Assembly: GCA_963969395.1 (NCBI GenBank)
Contig: OZ017797.1
Coordinates: 15,190,001-15,254,000, forward strand
Reading direction: 5' to 3'
Length of the DNA stretch: 64,000 nucleotides
DNA from: Pseudoscleropodium purum
Taxonomy: Eukaryota; Streptophyta; Bryopsida; Hypnales; Brachytheciaceae
Shown: positions 38,774 to 49,734 of the stretch, in pieces
How the letters are laid out: each line of letters starts with the position of its first letter
Position numbering within the stretch: the stretch's first letter is position 1
Notes under the pieces: generated by a model
The model's input: the letters and a program-made list of their open reading frames with translations, nothing else
The model's database searches: none
Told to the model about the DNA's origin: nothing
Position numbers and translations under genes: made by a program

Positions 38774-39673
38774 AAATAGAACAAATCAAAGCTTCACATA
38801 TAGACAAAAATAAAACATTTCAGGGAGAAAAAAAATTAAAATTTATTTTGATTTTTTGCGATTTTTTTTGTGCTACCCGCCAAATTCAGTTTCAATCTTT
38901 CTGTGGTATAACTTTTGCTCTCGGGCACCAATTGAAATAAAAATTATATTTCCACATAGATAATTAGTTTTTCTATCTTACGAGAAAGTTTCAAAACATT
39001 TCAACAAAAATTGAGGTCACAGGAACTTGCTTGAAATCTAATTTGTCCCTTGAGGGGACAATGGGAATTTAAGGGTTAAAACAACTATGTAAATGCACCT
39101 ATTGTAGATACTAGACCAATACCAAAGTGGACATGGAAACACCCAAAAGCAAGACACTCTAAAAGGCGCTTCACACACGGGCCGACTAAGTCAAGAGGCC
39201 GTGGGAGTTCATGGCCAAACTTTGGGTGAGAGTCCAAGAAAATAGGCAACAAATGATAATTAAAAAAACCCAGAAATGGAGCCTTTGGCTAGCCATAGTG
39301 TAAAGCCTCCAAAGGCCAAGCCCAAAGTCCAAACTATACCATTTGTTTGGCTTGTATCCATCTTTCTTTGCATGAATAGTCCAAGTAATTTAAAAAAATT
39401 TCCTCACCTTCTTTAACCATGGATTCTAGGAAGGATCATATTCTTGTTCTACTCTTAGTCTTTATAGTCATGAAGTTTGTCATTGTGGGCATTTTGGCAT
39501 TGCAAAAACTTGCAATTTTTGAACAAAATGTCCAAATGATGATGATGATAGTTTTTATTGCCTAAGGACGGAGGGTAAATTTTCAAAGAAAATGTTGGCA
39601 ATTTCAGAGATATGGAGGTTTCCTTCAAGATACATTGATGGGGTCATATTCAGATTGTGAGTTTTGAAAGCGA

Positions 39674-40558
39674 ATGAGGGTCAATACATCTACATTTCAA
39701 TATTTATGTACTCTTTTGGGACCTATTTTGAAGAAGAAGGATACAAATTTCAGAGAAAGTATAAGTGTGGAGAAAAAGATTGCAATTATTCTTTCTCAAT
39801 TAGCAATGGGTAATTCATTGCAAATGGTTGGTGATTTATTTGGTATAGGGTTGAGTACAACTTCCATCATTGTGAGGCAATGTTGTGAAGCAATTAGGAT
39901 TCTCTTGAGACCATTAGTTTTCCCTAAACCCACTCTTGCTTTGATGAAGAAAATAACAAACAGTTTTGAAGCACTACATGGAATTCTGCTTATTCTAGGA
40001 GCAATTGATGGTAGCTACATTCCTATTTTAGCACCATCCCATGATCCCGTAGCATATTATTGTCGAAAAGAATATTATTCATGTTTACTACAAGCGGCAG
40101 TAGATGCTGATTGCAAATTTTGGGATTATGATTTTGGATGGGTGGTTGGATTCATGATTGGCCTTATTTCAGAAATCAAAAATTGGAAAGAGGATTATAA
40201 GAGGAGCATTTTTACCTTACAGATTTATCGCTGATGTTGCATATCCTATGAGGCCTTGGTTTTACTCACCATTCAAGGGTGAAAAGGAAGGATTGCCAAA
40301 AAAAAAGCACATTGGAATTTTATCCAATCAAGCACTTGTATGGTTGTGGAAAAAACATTTGGCATTCTCAAAGGAAGATGGCACATACTATTGAAAAGGA
40401 TTGACATGCCACTTCGAAATGTGCCTAACATAGTTATGACCTATTTGTGTCTCTTCAATTTGTGTATTCTGGAGAATGATGATTTTTGTATGGAATGGAC
40501 AAAAGAAGCAAAAAAAGAACTACAAGTTGAAGCAAATACAATACTAGGAAAATTGTAG
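39674..40558 (+). pseudogene. PIF/Harbinger DDE transposase (HARBI1-like), frameshifted
   Basis: The first 160 or so codons read cleanly: an N-terminal helix-turn-helix-like region (MVGDLFGIGLSTTSIIVRQC) and then the catalytic core with the first Asp in LGAIDGSYIPI and the second in AVDADCKFWDYDFGW. After about 40140 the family sequence jumps to another frame (ADVAYPMRPWFYSPFKG, in 40158-40394) and then a third (MVVEKTFGILKGRWH, carrying the catalytic Glu, in 40340-40558). At least two frameshifts and a stop make it inactive. The downstream 180 bp to about 40740 keep acidic/Lys-rich coding-like sequence. Confidence 0.85.
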
Positions 40559-40913
40559 GAGACGGACATGTTTTGTTCTTTAGAGTCATCATTGAGGGAA
40601 ATGAGGGAATTACAGAAAAAGAATCCACAAGGTGAAGAGACTCCATTCATAGAATACAAAGAAGAGATGAAATAGATAATGAAGAAAATCCTGCAAGTAA
40701 AGAAACAAAGGCAAAGCAACAAGAGAAAATGAAGAAAATATTGACTGATTCAACTTGAGTTCATCTATTACTAGTCGAAACATTTTATAGAGGTCGTTTG
40801 GCCAAAAAATTAGATCTGCAGTGGGAAAATTGTAGCTACAATGATGATGACTATAGCTTATATGAAGAATAGCACATAATTCCCTACAACTTATTGATCA
40901 AACAATCAAATTG

Positions 40914-41400
40914 TTAGTCTACTCTTTCTAGTAGCTCATTGGTTCTCTCAAAGTTTTTCATCAAACCGGTACTAGTTTTTGCCATTTTCTCAAAAATTTG
41001 AATGGCTCTATCATGAAAATTTTGTTTATGTTTTGATGTTGGTGTAGACAGAATTGTTGTTGCCATTGGTGTAGAATTTGTTGTTGATGTTGGTGCACTC
41101 TCTCCATCTCCATCTCCATTTGGGGCTAAATTGCTTTGGATTTGTCCATGATCTGTTGTTGTAGCAGAGACATGTTTCATGACTTGCCCGGCTTGGTGAT
41201 ATCATTCATCTAAAGCATCATAGAATTTGCTCTCTTGTCAATTATTGCTTAAAATACCATTGGCCATTTTGTCCTCCTTGTAAGCATCAAAAATGGTCTT
41301 GAATTTCTTATGACATGCCACAACAATGCGGTTGAATTTTGGTAGCATCATAACCATTCTAGCATGAAGCCTTGTAGATGTCCTAGTTGGAGTTAAATGT
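40914..41400 (-). pseudogene. Harbinger Myb/SANT-like accessory protein, C-terminal exon remnant
   Basis: Minus-strand frame with KFKTIFDAYKEDKMANGI, then KFYDALDE, then YHQAGQVMKHVSAT, and a Ser/Thr/Pro-rich linker followed by a coiled-coil-like tail (FEKMAKTSTGLMKNFERTNE). Two in-frame TGA codons lie between about 41195 and 41240. These features fit the second protein of plant PIF/Harbinger elements, which brings the transposase to DNA and the nucleus. Exon 1 is probably at 43803-44172. Confidence 0.65.
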
Positions 41401-43385
41401 TTGAGTTTTTGGTGAATATTTTGAGTTTTTTTTATGATTTTGTATGTTGATTTTCCAATTTGGGTGTTTTTGTGTATATTTTAGCCTAATTGGAAGGAAG
41501 TTAAGTATATTTTTTGGGGGTCTGTAAACCAACTTGGAGTTTGAATGTTCAGTCTAATTCATTAAATCTAAATGGGATTCATAATTGGAGGAGATGGAGA
41601 AGATTCAAGTTGTAGTGTATGCTGGTGAGGATATTTCCAAGTAGGTCGTTTTTGACTGATTGTGGAATATTTCCTAGTCGGTAGTAAGTGGGGAGTTGGC
41701 AGTGTAGAATTTCAATTAGGATGATCAGTTGTCCAATTAGGTTGCAGTTAACAAGTTGGATCGGTTATTTCCTAATGGTGGTTGTTCAGTCCAAAGTGGG
41801 TTGCAGGTAATTAGGTTGTCTCTCTCTGCGTGAGTAACCGCTGGTTTGGAATTCCCTATTTGGTCTAGATTTGTGTTCATTTGTGGGGACCATCTGTTGA
41901 GTGAAGCCCAGTCGTGGCCCAGTTCAAGTTGGCTGCGTATGTTTTTTGATTTTTGGTGTGTAATTTTGTGTGTGTGTTTGATTGTTTATGTGAGTCCTAG
42001 TTGGGAGCTAAATTTGTCAGAGTGAATGGTGATGAGTCAGTCCTAGTCGGAGAAGTTTGGTTGTGCAATGAGTGCACTATGTAGGGAGAATTCGGTTTGA
42101 ATGTGGAGAATCTTTCGAAGTGGGAGAATGAAGTTGAAGTAAAGATGTTGTCAATGTATGAGTGTGGCAGCAGTTCAACAAGATTTAATATTTCCTAGTT
42201 GGAGAGAGTGAACTAGCAGGAAGTTGAAGAGATTATCCGAGTAGATGAGAAGTAGACAAGTTGGATGCAGTGAAAATCAAAGTAGTCGTAATTGGAAATT
42301 AGGATGTTCATGGTTAAGAAGGCTAAGTTCCAATTGGAAATTAGAAAAAAGGACTTAGAGATTATTAGAGTGTAGTGGAGATAGTTGACATTTGAAATCT
42401 GGAAGCTGGAAGCTTATTGTAGTAACGGTGATATTTTCACCAATTTGGCATTATATAAAGAAGAATTATTTGTCAAATTGGTGTGTAGTGTGTGTTGAAG
42501 ACTATTTTGTGTTACAAATTGGGAATGAAATCTGTTTAATACATGTGATTTATCTGGTCCTATTTGGAGTATAAAATTTGTCGTAATTGATGTCTGAGTC
42601 CAAGTCGGAAGTTGGTGTCATGATCTGTGGTGTTATTTTAGAATCCGAATTGGAGTAATTGATGAACTTGGTTGCAGTGTCAATTTATTCCTAGTAGGTG
42701 TTGATGATTGAAGAAAGTGATAATTCATATCAATTTCCGAGTTGGTTAGGAAACTGATTAGTTGCAAGATTGTTTGAGAATGTTTTCCTAATTGGAGTTT
42801 AGGAGTATATCAATGAGGTTTTATTACAGTACAAATGAGAAGTTTGATTTGTGTGTCGTTGTAGTTCAGTCCAAGTTGGACTGTGAGGATAATTGTAAAT
42901 GGTTTAGGAGTCTTAATTGGTAGAGCATAATATTTATTAAGGAGTTACAAGTTGGTTAATTTCAATTAAGAGAGTCTGAGTTTGAGGAGTGATGTGGGTT
43001 ATGTTAACAAATAGGAGTTAAGGGAACCAAGTTGGTGAAATGTTAGCAAGTGGAAGATGGAGAGCTGTGATGTTGTGCCCAAGTTGGTAGGTGAAAGACC
43101 GAGTGGTTTCTGTGGAGTCCAATTTGGAAGACTGCAAGTTAAAGATTAAAGATCATCCAATTTGGGAAATTACTAAACTCTTGTGGCTATTAAGAATGGA
43201 GTGCCAAATTGTGTAATTAGTTTGTTATGTGAGGATTAATACAAATTGTATGTAGTAAATGAACATTTTTCTCTATGTGTAGATTGCAAGGACTTTTGAA
43301 TTCACTGTATTAGAGATATTCCTATGTGTAAAGCCTCCTTAGGAACGAACTTAACTATAATTTGGATAAATTCCAATTGGGTACC
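41380..43385 (+). repeat. Cluster of about 25 CCNARTTGG near-palindromic motifs
   Basis: A T/G-rich, non-coding 2-kb stretch, apparently intronic to the Myb-like gene. It contains motifs fitting CC(T/A/G)A(A/G)T(T/C/A)GG at 41382, 41455, 41485, 41529, 41637, 41673, 41733, 41791, 41855, 41996, 42042, 42194, 42330, 42559, 42600, 42645, 42690, 42737, 42787, 42871, 43027, 43079, 43119, 43156 and 43373, allowing one or two substitutions. More relaxed forms (ACAAGTTGG) occur at 41751, 42257 and 42947. Spacing is irregular, so this is not a tandem satellite. Confidence 0.7.
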
Positions 43386-43802
43386 AACTTAATCTACAAG
43401 CCTCACCCAAGTGTCAATTCCTACAAGCAAAACCGTAAAAAACAACATGGCAAAGGAGTCAAAAATGGCATAGAAATAACAATGACAGCACATGCTTCCA
43501 CTATGAAAGAAGACTATGTAATGAATGTAAGGTACAAATGAGAAAGTTTGTTGGCATTGAACATTGAGGAAAGTAGGTGGAGGGAATAGTCCATGTAATG
43601 GAATGTCTCTCCATTGTGGTGGTGGAGAGTAGGGTTCAAACCCCACTGGCGACATCCCATTTTAATGTCCAATAGGGGAAAAGGAGGGCTGTGGTGGCCA
43701 GGCACGAGCACGCAGCAAAGGCAAAGGCCTTTAGGCCCTAATAAGGGCCCCAATCCTCAACCTTTTGCAAGAAATTGTAAATTAGGGTAAAAAATTTAGA
43801 CA

Positions 43803-44172
43803 TACCTTGTTTTTTGCCATTTCGAACAAATTCAGGCTTCATCTCCCCCTTCGATGCGATCAACTGAAGCACCTTCAAGTCCTCCCACATTCAATTTGTC
43901 TCTTCTCCTTCGGCTTCTCCTTCAACTTTCACTACTGCCTTCTTTTTGGAAGTTTTTTTTCTCTTCGAAGCAACCTTTTGTTTAGGAGCACCTCTCTTTT
44001 TAAAAGACCCTACTATCTCACAATCCGCTTCCTCAACTACCTTCTCTTCTACTCTTTCTACAATTGTTTCTTGATTCTTTTCTAGACTTTTCTCTCCAAC
44101 TTGAGTTGAAAAAGGTTGAAATGCTCCATAAGAACTTGGAGTCAAAAAAATTTCCGACCCTATAAAAGGCAT
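43803..44172 (-). pseudogene. Harbinger Myb/SANT-like accessory protein, N-terminal exon remnant
   Basis: The minus-strand frame from 44172 starts MPFIGSEIF and continues through a Glu/Lys-rich region with basic KKRGAPKQKVASKRKKTSKK, a plausible nuclear localisation signal. After an in-frame TGA at 43888-43890 it reads into WEDLKVLQLIASKGEMK, resembling the first helix of a Myb/trihelix domain, and ends at an AG|GTATGT-like donor near 43803. The matching downstream exon would be at 40914-41400, across a 2.4-kb intron. Exon pairing is inference. Confidence 0.5.
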
Positions 44173-44398
44173 TTGGCAACCAAAAAAAGGGTTTTAAGAA
44201 AAATGGTCCACCTTCTCTACTTGCAAAAAAATTTGATTGACAACACACAACAAAGAATTGTAAAAAAAAACTCCTACCAAGACACAAGAGAGAGAGAGAG
44301 AGAAGGCACATCCTCCTTTTTGCCTTGGGAAAAACAATCCTTTTGAACCAACGGCTAAGATTTTGTTGGGTTTGTTGTGTTTGTTTTTTCTAAAATTT

Positions 44399-44465
44399 GA
44401 CGGACTCTCGACCAAAGTATGGGTCACCAAAAAGTGGCAACCCAAACTTTGGTCGAGAGTCCGTC
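44399..44465. repeat. Subterminal hairpin of the Harbinger element (19-bp perfect arms)
   Basis: GACGGACTCTCGACCAAAG at 44399-44417 is repeated as its exact reverse complement at 44447-44465, with a 29-nt loop. GACGGACT recurs at about 44519 and 44600, and a related CCAAACTTTGGGTGAGAGTCC copy lies near the left end at about 39214. These are candidate transposase or Myb-like binding repeats. Confidence 0.8.
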
Positions 44466-44642
44466 GTGAGGCTATCGCCACGTAGGAGCTAGGCTACCAT
44501 GTAAACAGTTTGGAGGGTGACGGACTTTGGATTGTGTTGCCTTATATAAAGGGTTGAGAGGCCAAAGTCGAGGTTTTTTAAAATCCGATTGGTGGAGGTT
44601 GACGGACTATCGACCTTTGGCCCATGTGTAAAGCGGCCCTAA

Positions 44643-45799
44643 ATTTGGATCATGCATAAGTGATTGGTCAATTCAAATAAAAGCGACAACTTTTTTTGAA
44701 ACTCCACCTATTTACTTTAGAATCCCTCATGTCTACTTTGGGTCCATTTGCGTTTGGATTTAGGTTCTTTTTTAGATGTTAGAGAACAACTAGTCTTACA
44801 TTACATTTGGGTGCTTCTACCTTAAAGGCAATGCAAAAAACGATCTTCACTATAGTGAAAAAGCTAAATCTAGAAGATATGAATGCAATTTTATTTATTC
44901 ATCCTAAAAAAATCTACATTCATCCAAAATAGAGCTATACTATCCCAAGATTTGTATAGTATTTTGTGATTTCATTCACTATAAAAGTAAAAATATCTCA
45001 CCCAAAATATTCTTTGAAAAAAATATCATTCCTTTTCTCGAAAAATCACTCAAAAACCCCTTTGGTAGCTTCCAATTTTGTTTTTTTCATTTATTTTAGA
45101 GAGTGCATAGAACAATCTTCAAATGGACTAATGAAGCTACTTACATCCATGAGAATGAATGAAATCTATAATATATAGATGAAAGTTCATTTATTAATCT
45201 AAAAGAGTATACATTCATCCAAAATAGAGTAATCCCATCCCAAGGTTTGGTAGCATTTTGCAATTTCATCTACTTAAAAGAAAGAATGTGTCACCAAATA
45301 TTCCCCATAAAAAATTTGCATCACTTTTTAATAGAAATTTGCTCTCTAAGAAACCTTAGTAGTTGCTCAAACATTCTCATAGATAGGTTAGAGTGAATTG
45401 ACCCCCTTATTGCCTCTTGGATTATTCCTTGAAAACATTGATAAAGTTTGGAAAGTTTGAATTCATATTTGCAATTTGAGGCCCCATATTAGGTTGGTGA
45501 GGTGAGGAAGTACAAAAGAATGGAGTACAAAATAGGGGGTAATTTTTTACAACTATCTTTGGCTTAGGCAATGAAAGGGGTAGTCTTCCCTAGCCCAATG
45601 GGAGATATCCTACGTGTTGGAGGTTTATTTGTACAATCTTTAGTAACCTGAACTCCCATTGGACCTTAGAGACTTGAACTTTGGGTAGACCTTGGTTGAA
45701 TTTTCCTCGTGGTTTTCATCAATTCAAAAATCGCTTTCAATAAATTTGAAAAAAAATTCAAAAGTTTGCAAGGTAGTTTTTGTCAATATAAGGCTTCCT
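44643..45799. other. AT-rich intergenic DNA, no gene seen
   Basis: No coding blocks or element ends recognised between the Harbinger element and the next TTAA-family copy. Confidence 0.5.
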
Positions 45800-45803
45800 T
45801 TAG

Positions 45804-46721
45804 CCCCTATAGGACCAAAGCCATTTTTCTTGATTTCTATGAAAAAACTATCATTTTTGTTGTGTTCACCCAAGGAAATAGGTTTTTTAAGAATTTAACC
45901 ATTGTATCTTGTACTTCACTTTTTCAATATTTTATGGTAAATATTTTACAAAGTTTGGCCATACAAATTGAAAGATATTAGCATTCAAAGTTAGAAAAAA
46001 AAGTTTTTTTGAATGTTGGCCTACAAATTCAAATGACTTTGACTACCTTTTGTAGAATTTTTTTGCACTGCAACCTTTGAATTTAAAACTATTTGTGTTG
46101 AAAAATTGAGTAGAAAAGTTAGGAAAAAAAATTCTAAAGAGCACACACTTGATTATCATTCTTTAAAAAATTGTTAAGTAAAGGAAGTCTAAGATTTGAA
46201 AGAAAACTAAACTGTTAATAGCTCTTAAACGGGATTGAAACACAATAATCCCAATGGTGAGATTGTTCTAGCAAGTAAAATTGTTGTTTTCAAACAATTT
46301 TTTTTGAAAAATTACAAAAATTATATTCATAAATGAATCCCATAAGTTATTTTTTCGAGAAGATGCTTAGATTGCTTGAAAATCAAGACTATTCATAACT
46401 TCTACATCACCAATACAATTGGAATGAATCAAAGCTTCACATGCAAACAAAAATAAGATCTTTAAGAGAAAAAAAATTTCAACTTTAATTTCAAATTTTT
46501 GCAGATTTTTCTTTCTATCCAATGATATAAAAATTATATTTAAGATGGCATAACTTTTACTTTGAGGCACCAATTGAAATAAAAAGATTATATAACCACA
46601 AAGCTAATAAGTTTTTCTATCTTATAATAAAGTTTCAAAAAATTTTCACCAAACATTGAGGTCATAGAAATCTACTTGAACTCTTAGGAGTCCCCTAAAG
46701 GAACTATTGGTCCTTTAGGGA
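45804..46721. mobile_element. piggyBac-like non-autonomous element, copy 6
   Basis: A 918-bp element starting CCCCTATAGGACCAAAG and ending GGTCCTTTAGGGA. The flanks TTAG and CTAA look like a mutated TTAA duplication. Its internal order of blocks matches the copies at 4069 and 36314. Confidence 0.6.
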
Positions 46722-46725
46722 CTAA

Positions 46726-48108
46726 TTCAAAACCTTTCAGTCAAGGTATTAGTGACAAGGGTGAATCATTGCCTCCAGTATTTTTATTTTGTTTAGTTTA
46801 GTTTTTTGTAATTGGTTATCAATTTTCGGATCCTTTTGTCTATTGGAGCTTGAAAAACAGTGAAGTGAAAAGATAGTCTCTATTTTTGACTACAAGATAA
46901 ATCAACTTGCCACTTGATCAAACTCCTTTAGTTTCTACATTAAAATACACATTTCATAAATTTGGTATTTTTTCATGTAATAATATAGATCGGTAATATA
47001 TTTCATTTTTTCTTAATTAAAAATATTAAAATGAATATTATACTCTAATATGATTTTAAAAAATGATTTCTGTATAAAAATCATAGTAATTACAAAAACA
47101 CTTAAAAATAGTATGAAATTCTTAAGAAAATTGAAGATTATAGTTTTAAACATCATGGTGCAATTGTTGTACTCATTTTGAGCTTACACCAAGAAAACTT
47201 TGATAGAATAAATTCAAAAGTCGTGTATTTGACTCTTTCAAGATGCTAGCTTCAAAATGTTACAAAAATTTATAGTTTTCAAGTTTTCAACAAAGACTCA
47301 TATGGAACAAAATGATTAGAGCATCATTTTTTAGTAAAGCTTAAAAGCATTTAAAATCAGGAACTATGTGAAAATTGATGTTTGACTTCTTAAGATGCCC
47401 CTCAAGCATACAATGTCCTTTAAGAAAAAAAATTGTGTTGTGTTTTAGTTTGAAGCCCCATGTGCCCAATATAACTAAATGAAAGTCATATGTTTTATTT
47501 TCCATAAATGAAATCACATGTATTCTATAAATCACTATTTTTTTTTATTTGTTCAATTTGAAAAGATTTGAAATTGATGTGGAATTTTGAAGAAAAAATG
47601 AAGAAAATTCTTAACAAATACAAAACATTCAAAATTTGGAAAATTTTACTATATAATGAACCAACTTTTCTAACCAATCATTCAAAATTTAAACCACTAG
47701 GCTATTATTGTAGGTCAAAAATGCAATTTGCAATCAAATATTTAATTTTAGGAATTTTTGAACTTGGAGTAGAGACCAAAAGTGGTTAGATTCATACCAT
47801 AAGAAGAATTCAAATTCAAAACATATCAATTTTGATGGTCAAAATTGAGATGAACAATAAGAAGCTAAACTTCACAAAATAGATTCCATGATGATCCATT
47901 TTCAATCACTCTTTGGAAAACATGACCTTGCATTAAATTCAAAAATAGTCTAAATAGCTTGAATTTGGGACAATGATTTACTATACTAGACACCAACATA
48001 GCAAGAGGATAGGATAAACATTGTTCGATTTGCATTGTGAAAATTGAAAGATCTTTTGTCTATAATAAAATACAAATTAGCAACCTAGTAGAAATTTTGG
48101 AAGCCAAT
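46726..48108. other. AT-rich intergenic DNA, no gene seen
   Basis: No coding blocks or element ends recognised. Confidence 0.5.
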
Positions 48109-48112
48109 TTAA

Positions 48113-49017
48113 CCCCTAAAGGACCATTGTCCCTTCAGAGAACAAATGAAACTTCGAGTAGGTACCTACGGGCTGAAATTTTATTATGATTTTTTGAAAT
48201 TTTTTCTGAAGATAGCAAAATTGATTAGCTAGGTAGGAATATAATTTTTTTTCAATTGGTGCTTATGAATAAAAGTTATGCCCAAATAAGCTCAAAACAA
48301 GGGACAAGGGGCAACAAAAAAAAATTCAAAAAATTTAATTAATTTTTTTTCTTAATAAATTTTATTTTATTTTCTACTTGGAAAGCTTTGATTCATTCCA
48401 TTTGGATTTGTTATGAGAAATTTATGAATAATCTTGTTTTTTGGGCAATTAGAGCATCTTTTTGAAAAAATAACTCGTAGGATTCATTTTTGAATGCAAT
48501 TTTTATAATTTAAAAAAAAAATTTCCACATGGTTTAGTTTTTTTGCTAGAAAAATCTCACCATTGGAATTAGTGTATTTTAATTCGATTTTAGAGATATT
48601 AATAAATTAGATTTTCCTTTTATTTCCTACCTACTTTTACTTAACAATTTTTTAAAGGATAAAAATTAGTTTTTTTGTTTTGTTTTTTTCCATAGACTCT
48701 CAACTCAATTTTCCACTATGAAGATTTAAAGCTCAAAATTCTATAGTGCAAAAATTTTAAGTTAAAAATGTTCAAAGTCAAAAAATCTAGTCAAGTAATG
48801 TATTGGAAAACTTTTTTCTTCACTTCAAACGCAAAAATCTTGCAATTTGTGCGGTCAAAAACTTTGAAATTTTTTCCACACATTTTTATACTAGTCAAAT
48901 GTAAGACCCTATGGTTAAATGTGAAAAAAAATAGTTAAATTTTTTTTTTTACTTTTTGCTATAGAAATGGCAATTAAGAATATTTTTTGGCAAAAAAAGG
49001 CCTTGGTCCTTTAGGGA
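48113..49017. mobile_element. piggyBac-like non-autonomous element, copy 7
   Basis: A 905-bp element starting CCCCTAAAGGACCATTGTCC and ending CCTTGGTCCTTTAGGGA, with TTAA directly outside both ends (48109-48112 and 49018-49021). This is one of the best preserved copies. It lies in opposite orientation to the copy at 36314 (ATAGAAATGGCAATTAAG lies near its right end). Confidence 0.72.
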
Positions 49018-49021
49018 TTAA

Positions 49022-49734
49022 TACCTAGAGGATACTACATTATTAAGAATTTGGATGTACCTTAGTCAAACTTAATCATAGTTTCATGAATTGAATATCC
49101 ATTTTAAAATTTGTATAAACCAAAAAGAAATAAAACTATGACACAATTATAAATTTTCAATGCATTCTTGCTCTATGTGTTAGAATCTAAATACACATAT
49201 TTATATGAATTATTTACACATGTTTTCATATTTATTATTTGAAATTTAAATTAATAATACACATATATTTATTATATGAATTTTTTTTGAATAGGAAGGA
49301 GGATTAAAATGCTGAAATTTTAAGTTTACAAAATTCCGAAATCATCAATTAGCCGTCACTGATAGTGAAGAGTGACAGAGCCTTAGTCTAGTTTATAATA
49401 TGACATTTTTTCGAAAGAAAGAAGAACTAATACGAAAAAAAAGTAAGGATTTGCTTTTCCCCTTGATTTTTTCCTTTTCCTTCTCGAAGGGAGAGAGGTC
49501 CGAAGAGTGGGAAAGACGAAACCGTTGAAGTTCAACCGTCTTCTTGCTTTCAAAGGAGGCGCCACTGCGCGCGCTTACGTTGTCCCTCTCTCGTTTTGCA
49601 ACGCCTCGATCATACAGAGTCCATTTCTTCTTCTTCTTCTTCCCTTCGCGCATCCAGCCCTCGTCGAAAGGAAACCCAGCGTACCAACTCTCCCTCATTC
49701 TATATATAATACCGATCTTGCATGTCCAGCAGTC
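49022..49734 (+). promoter_or_regulatory. Promoter/leader region of the FKBP gene
   Basis: AT-rich up to about 49430, then pyrimidine-rich with a TTCTTCTTCTTCTTC tract (about 49625-49642), as usual in plant 5' leaders. A TATATATAAT string at 49701-49710 is too close to the start codon to be a normal TATA box. No other gene is seen. Confidence 0.4.

Larger units (their letters stand above)
36314..39075. mobile_element. piggyBac-like non-autonomous element, copy 5, split by a CACTA insertion
   Basis: It starts CCCCTAAAGTCCTAAGGCC and ends GGAATTTAAGGG, with TTAA outside both ends (36310-36313 and 39076-39079). Total length is 2,762 bp. Removing the nested CACTA element with one 3-bp duplication leaves 924 bp, the same size class as the other copies. 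Interior matches to the copy at 45804 resume exactly on either side of the nested element (TTGTCC... before, CAAATCAAAGCTTCACAT after). Confidence 0.75.
39163..44639. mobile_element. PIF/Harbinger transposon, decayed, with TIRs and TAA target duplications
   Basis: A 5.48-kb element. The left end AAGGCGCTTCACACACGGGC matches the reverse complement of the right end (GGGCCGCTTTACACATGGGC) at most positions. TAA lies at 39160-39162 and 44640-44642, the 3-bp TWA duplication of this superfamily. It carries convergent remnants of both hallmark genes: a HARBI1-type DDE nuclease (39674-40558, +) and a Myb/SANT-like protein (about 40914-44172, -). Subterminal GACGGACT and TCGACC repeats occur at the right side. 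The TIR, duplication, gene content and gene arrangement agree. Confidence 0.88.

Noticed and set aside
43600..43660. GGTTCAAACCCC resembling a tRNA B box, suggesting a tRNA or SINE
   Set aside because: No acceptor-stem pairing and no convincing A box at the right distance. A decayed tRNA-derived SINE remains possible but cannot be supported.
43807..44085. Plus-strand 92-codon Phe/Leu-rich frame
   Set aside because: It is the opposite strand of the Lys/Glu-rich Myb-like exon and has no features of its own.
49507..49734. In-frame 76-residue N-terminal extension of the FKBP protein
   Set aside because: The sequence is pyrimidine-rich leader with low-complexity translation. Family members start near the 49735 methionine.
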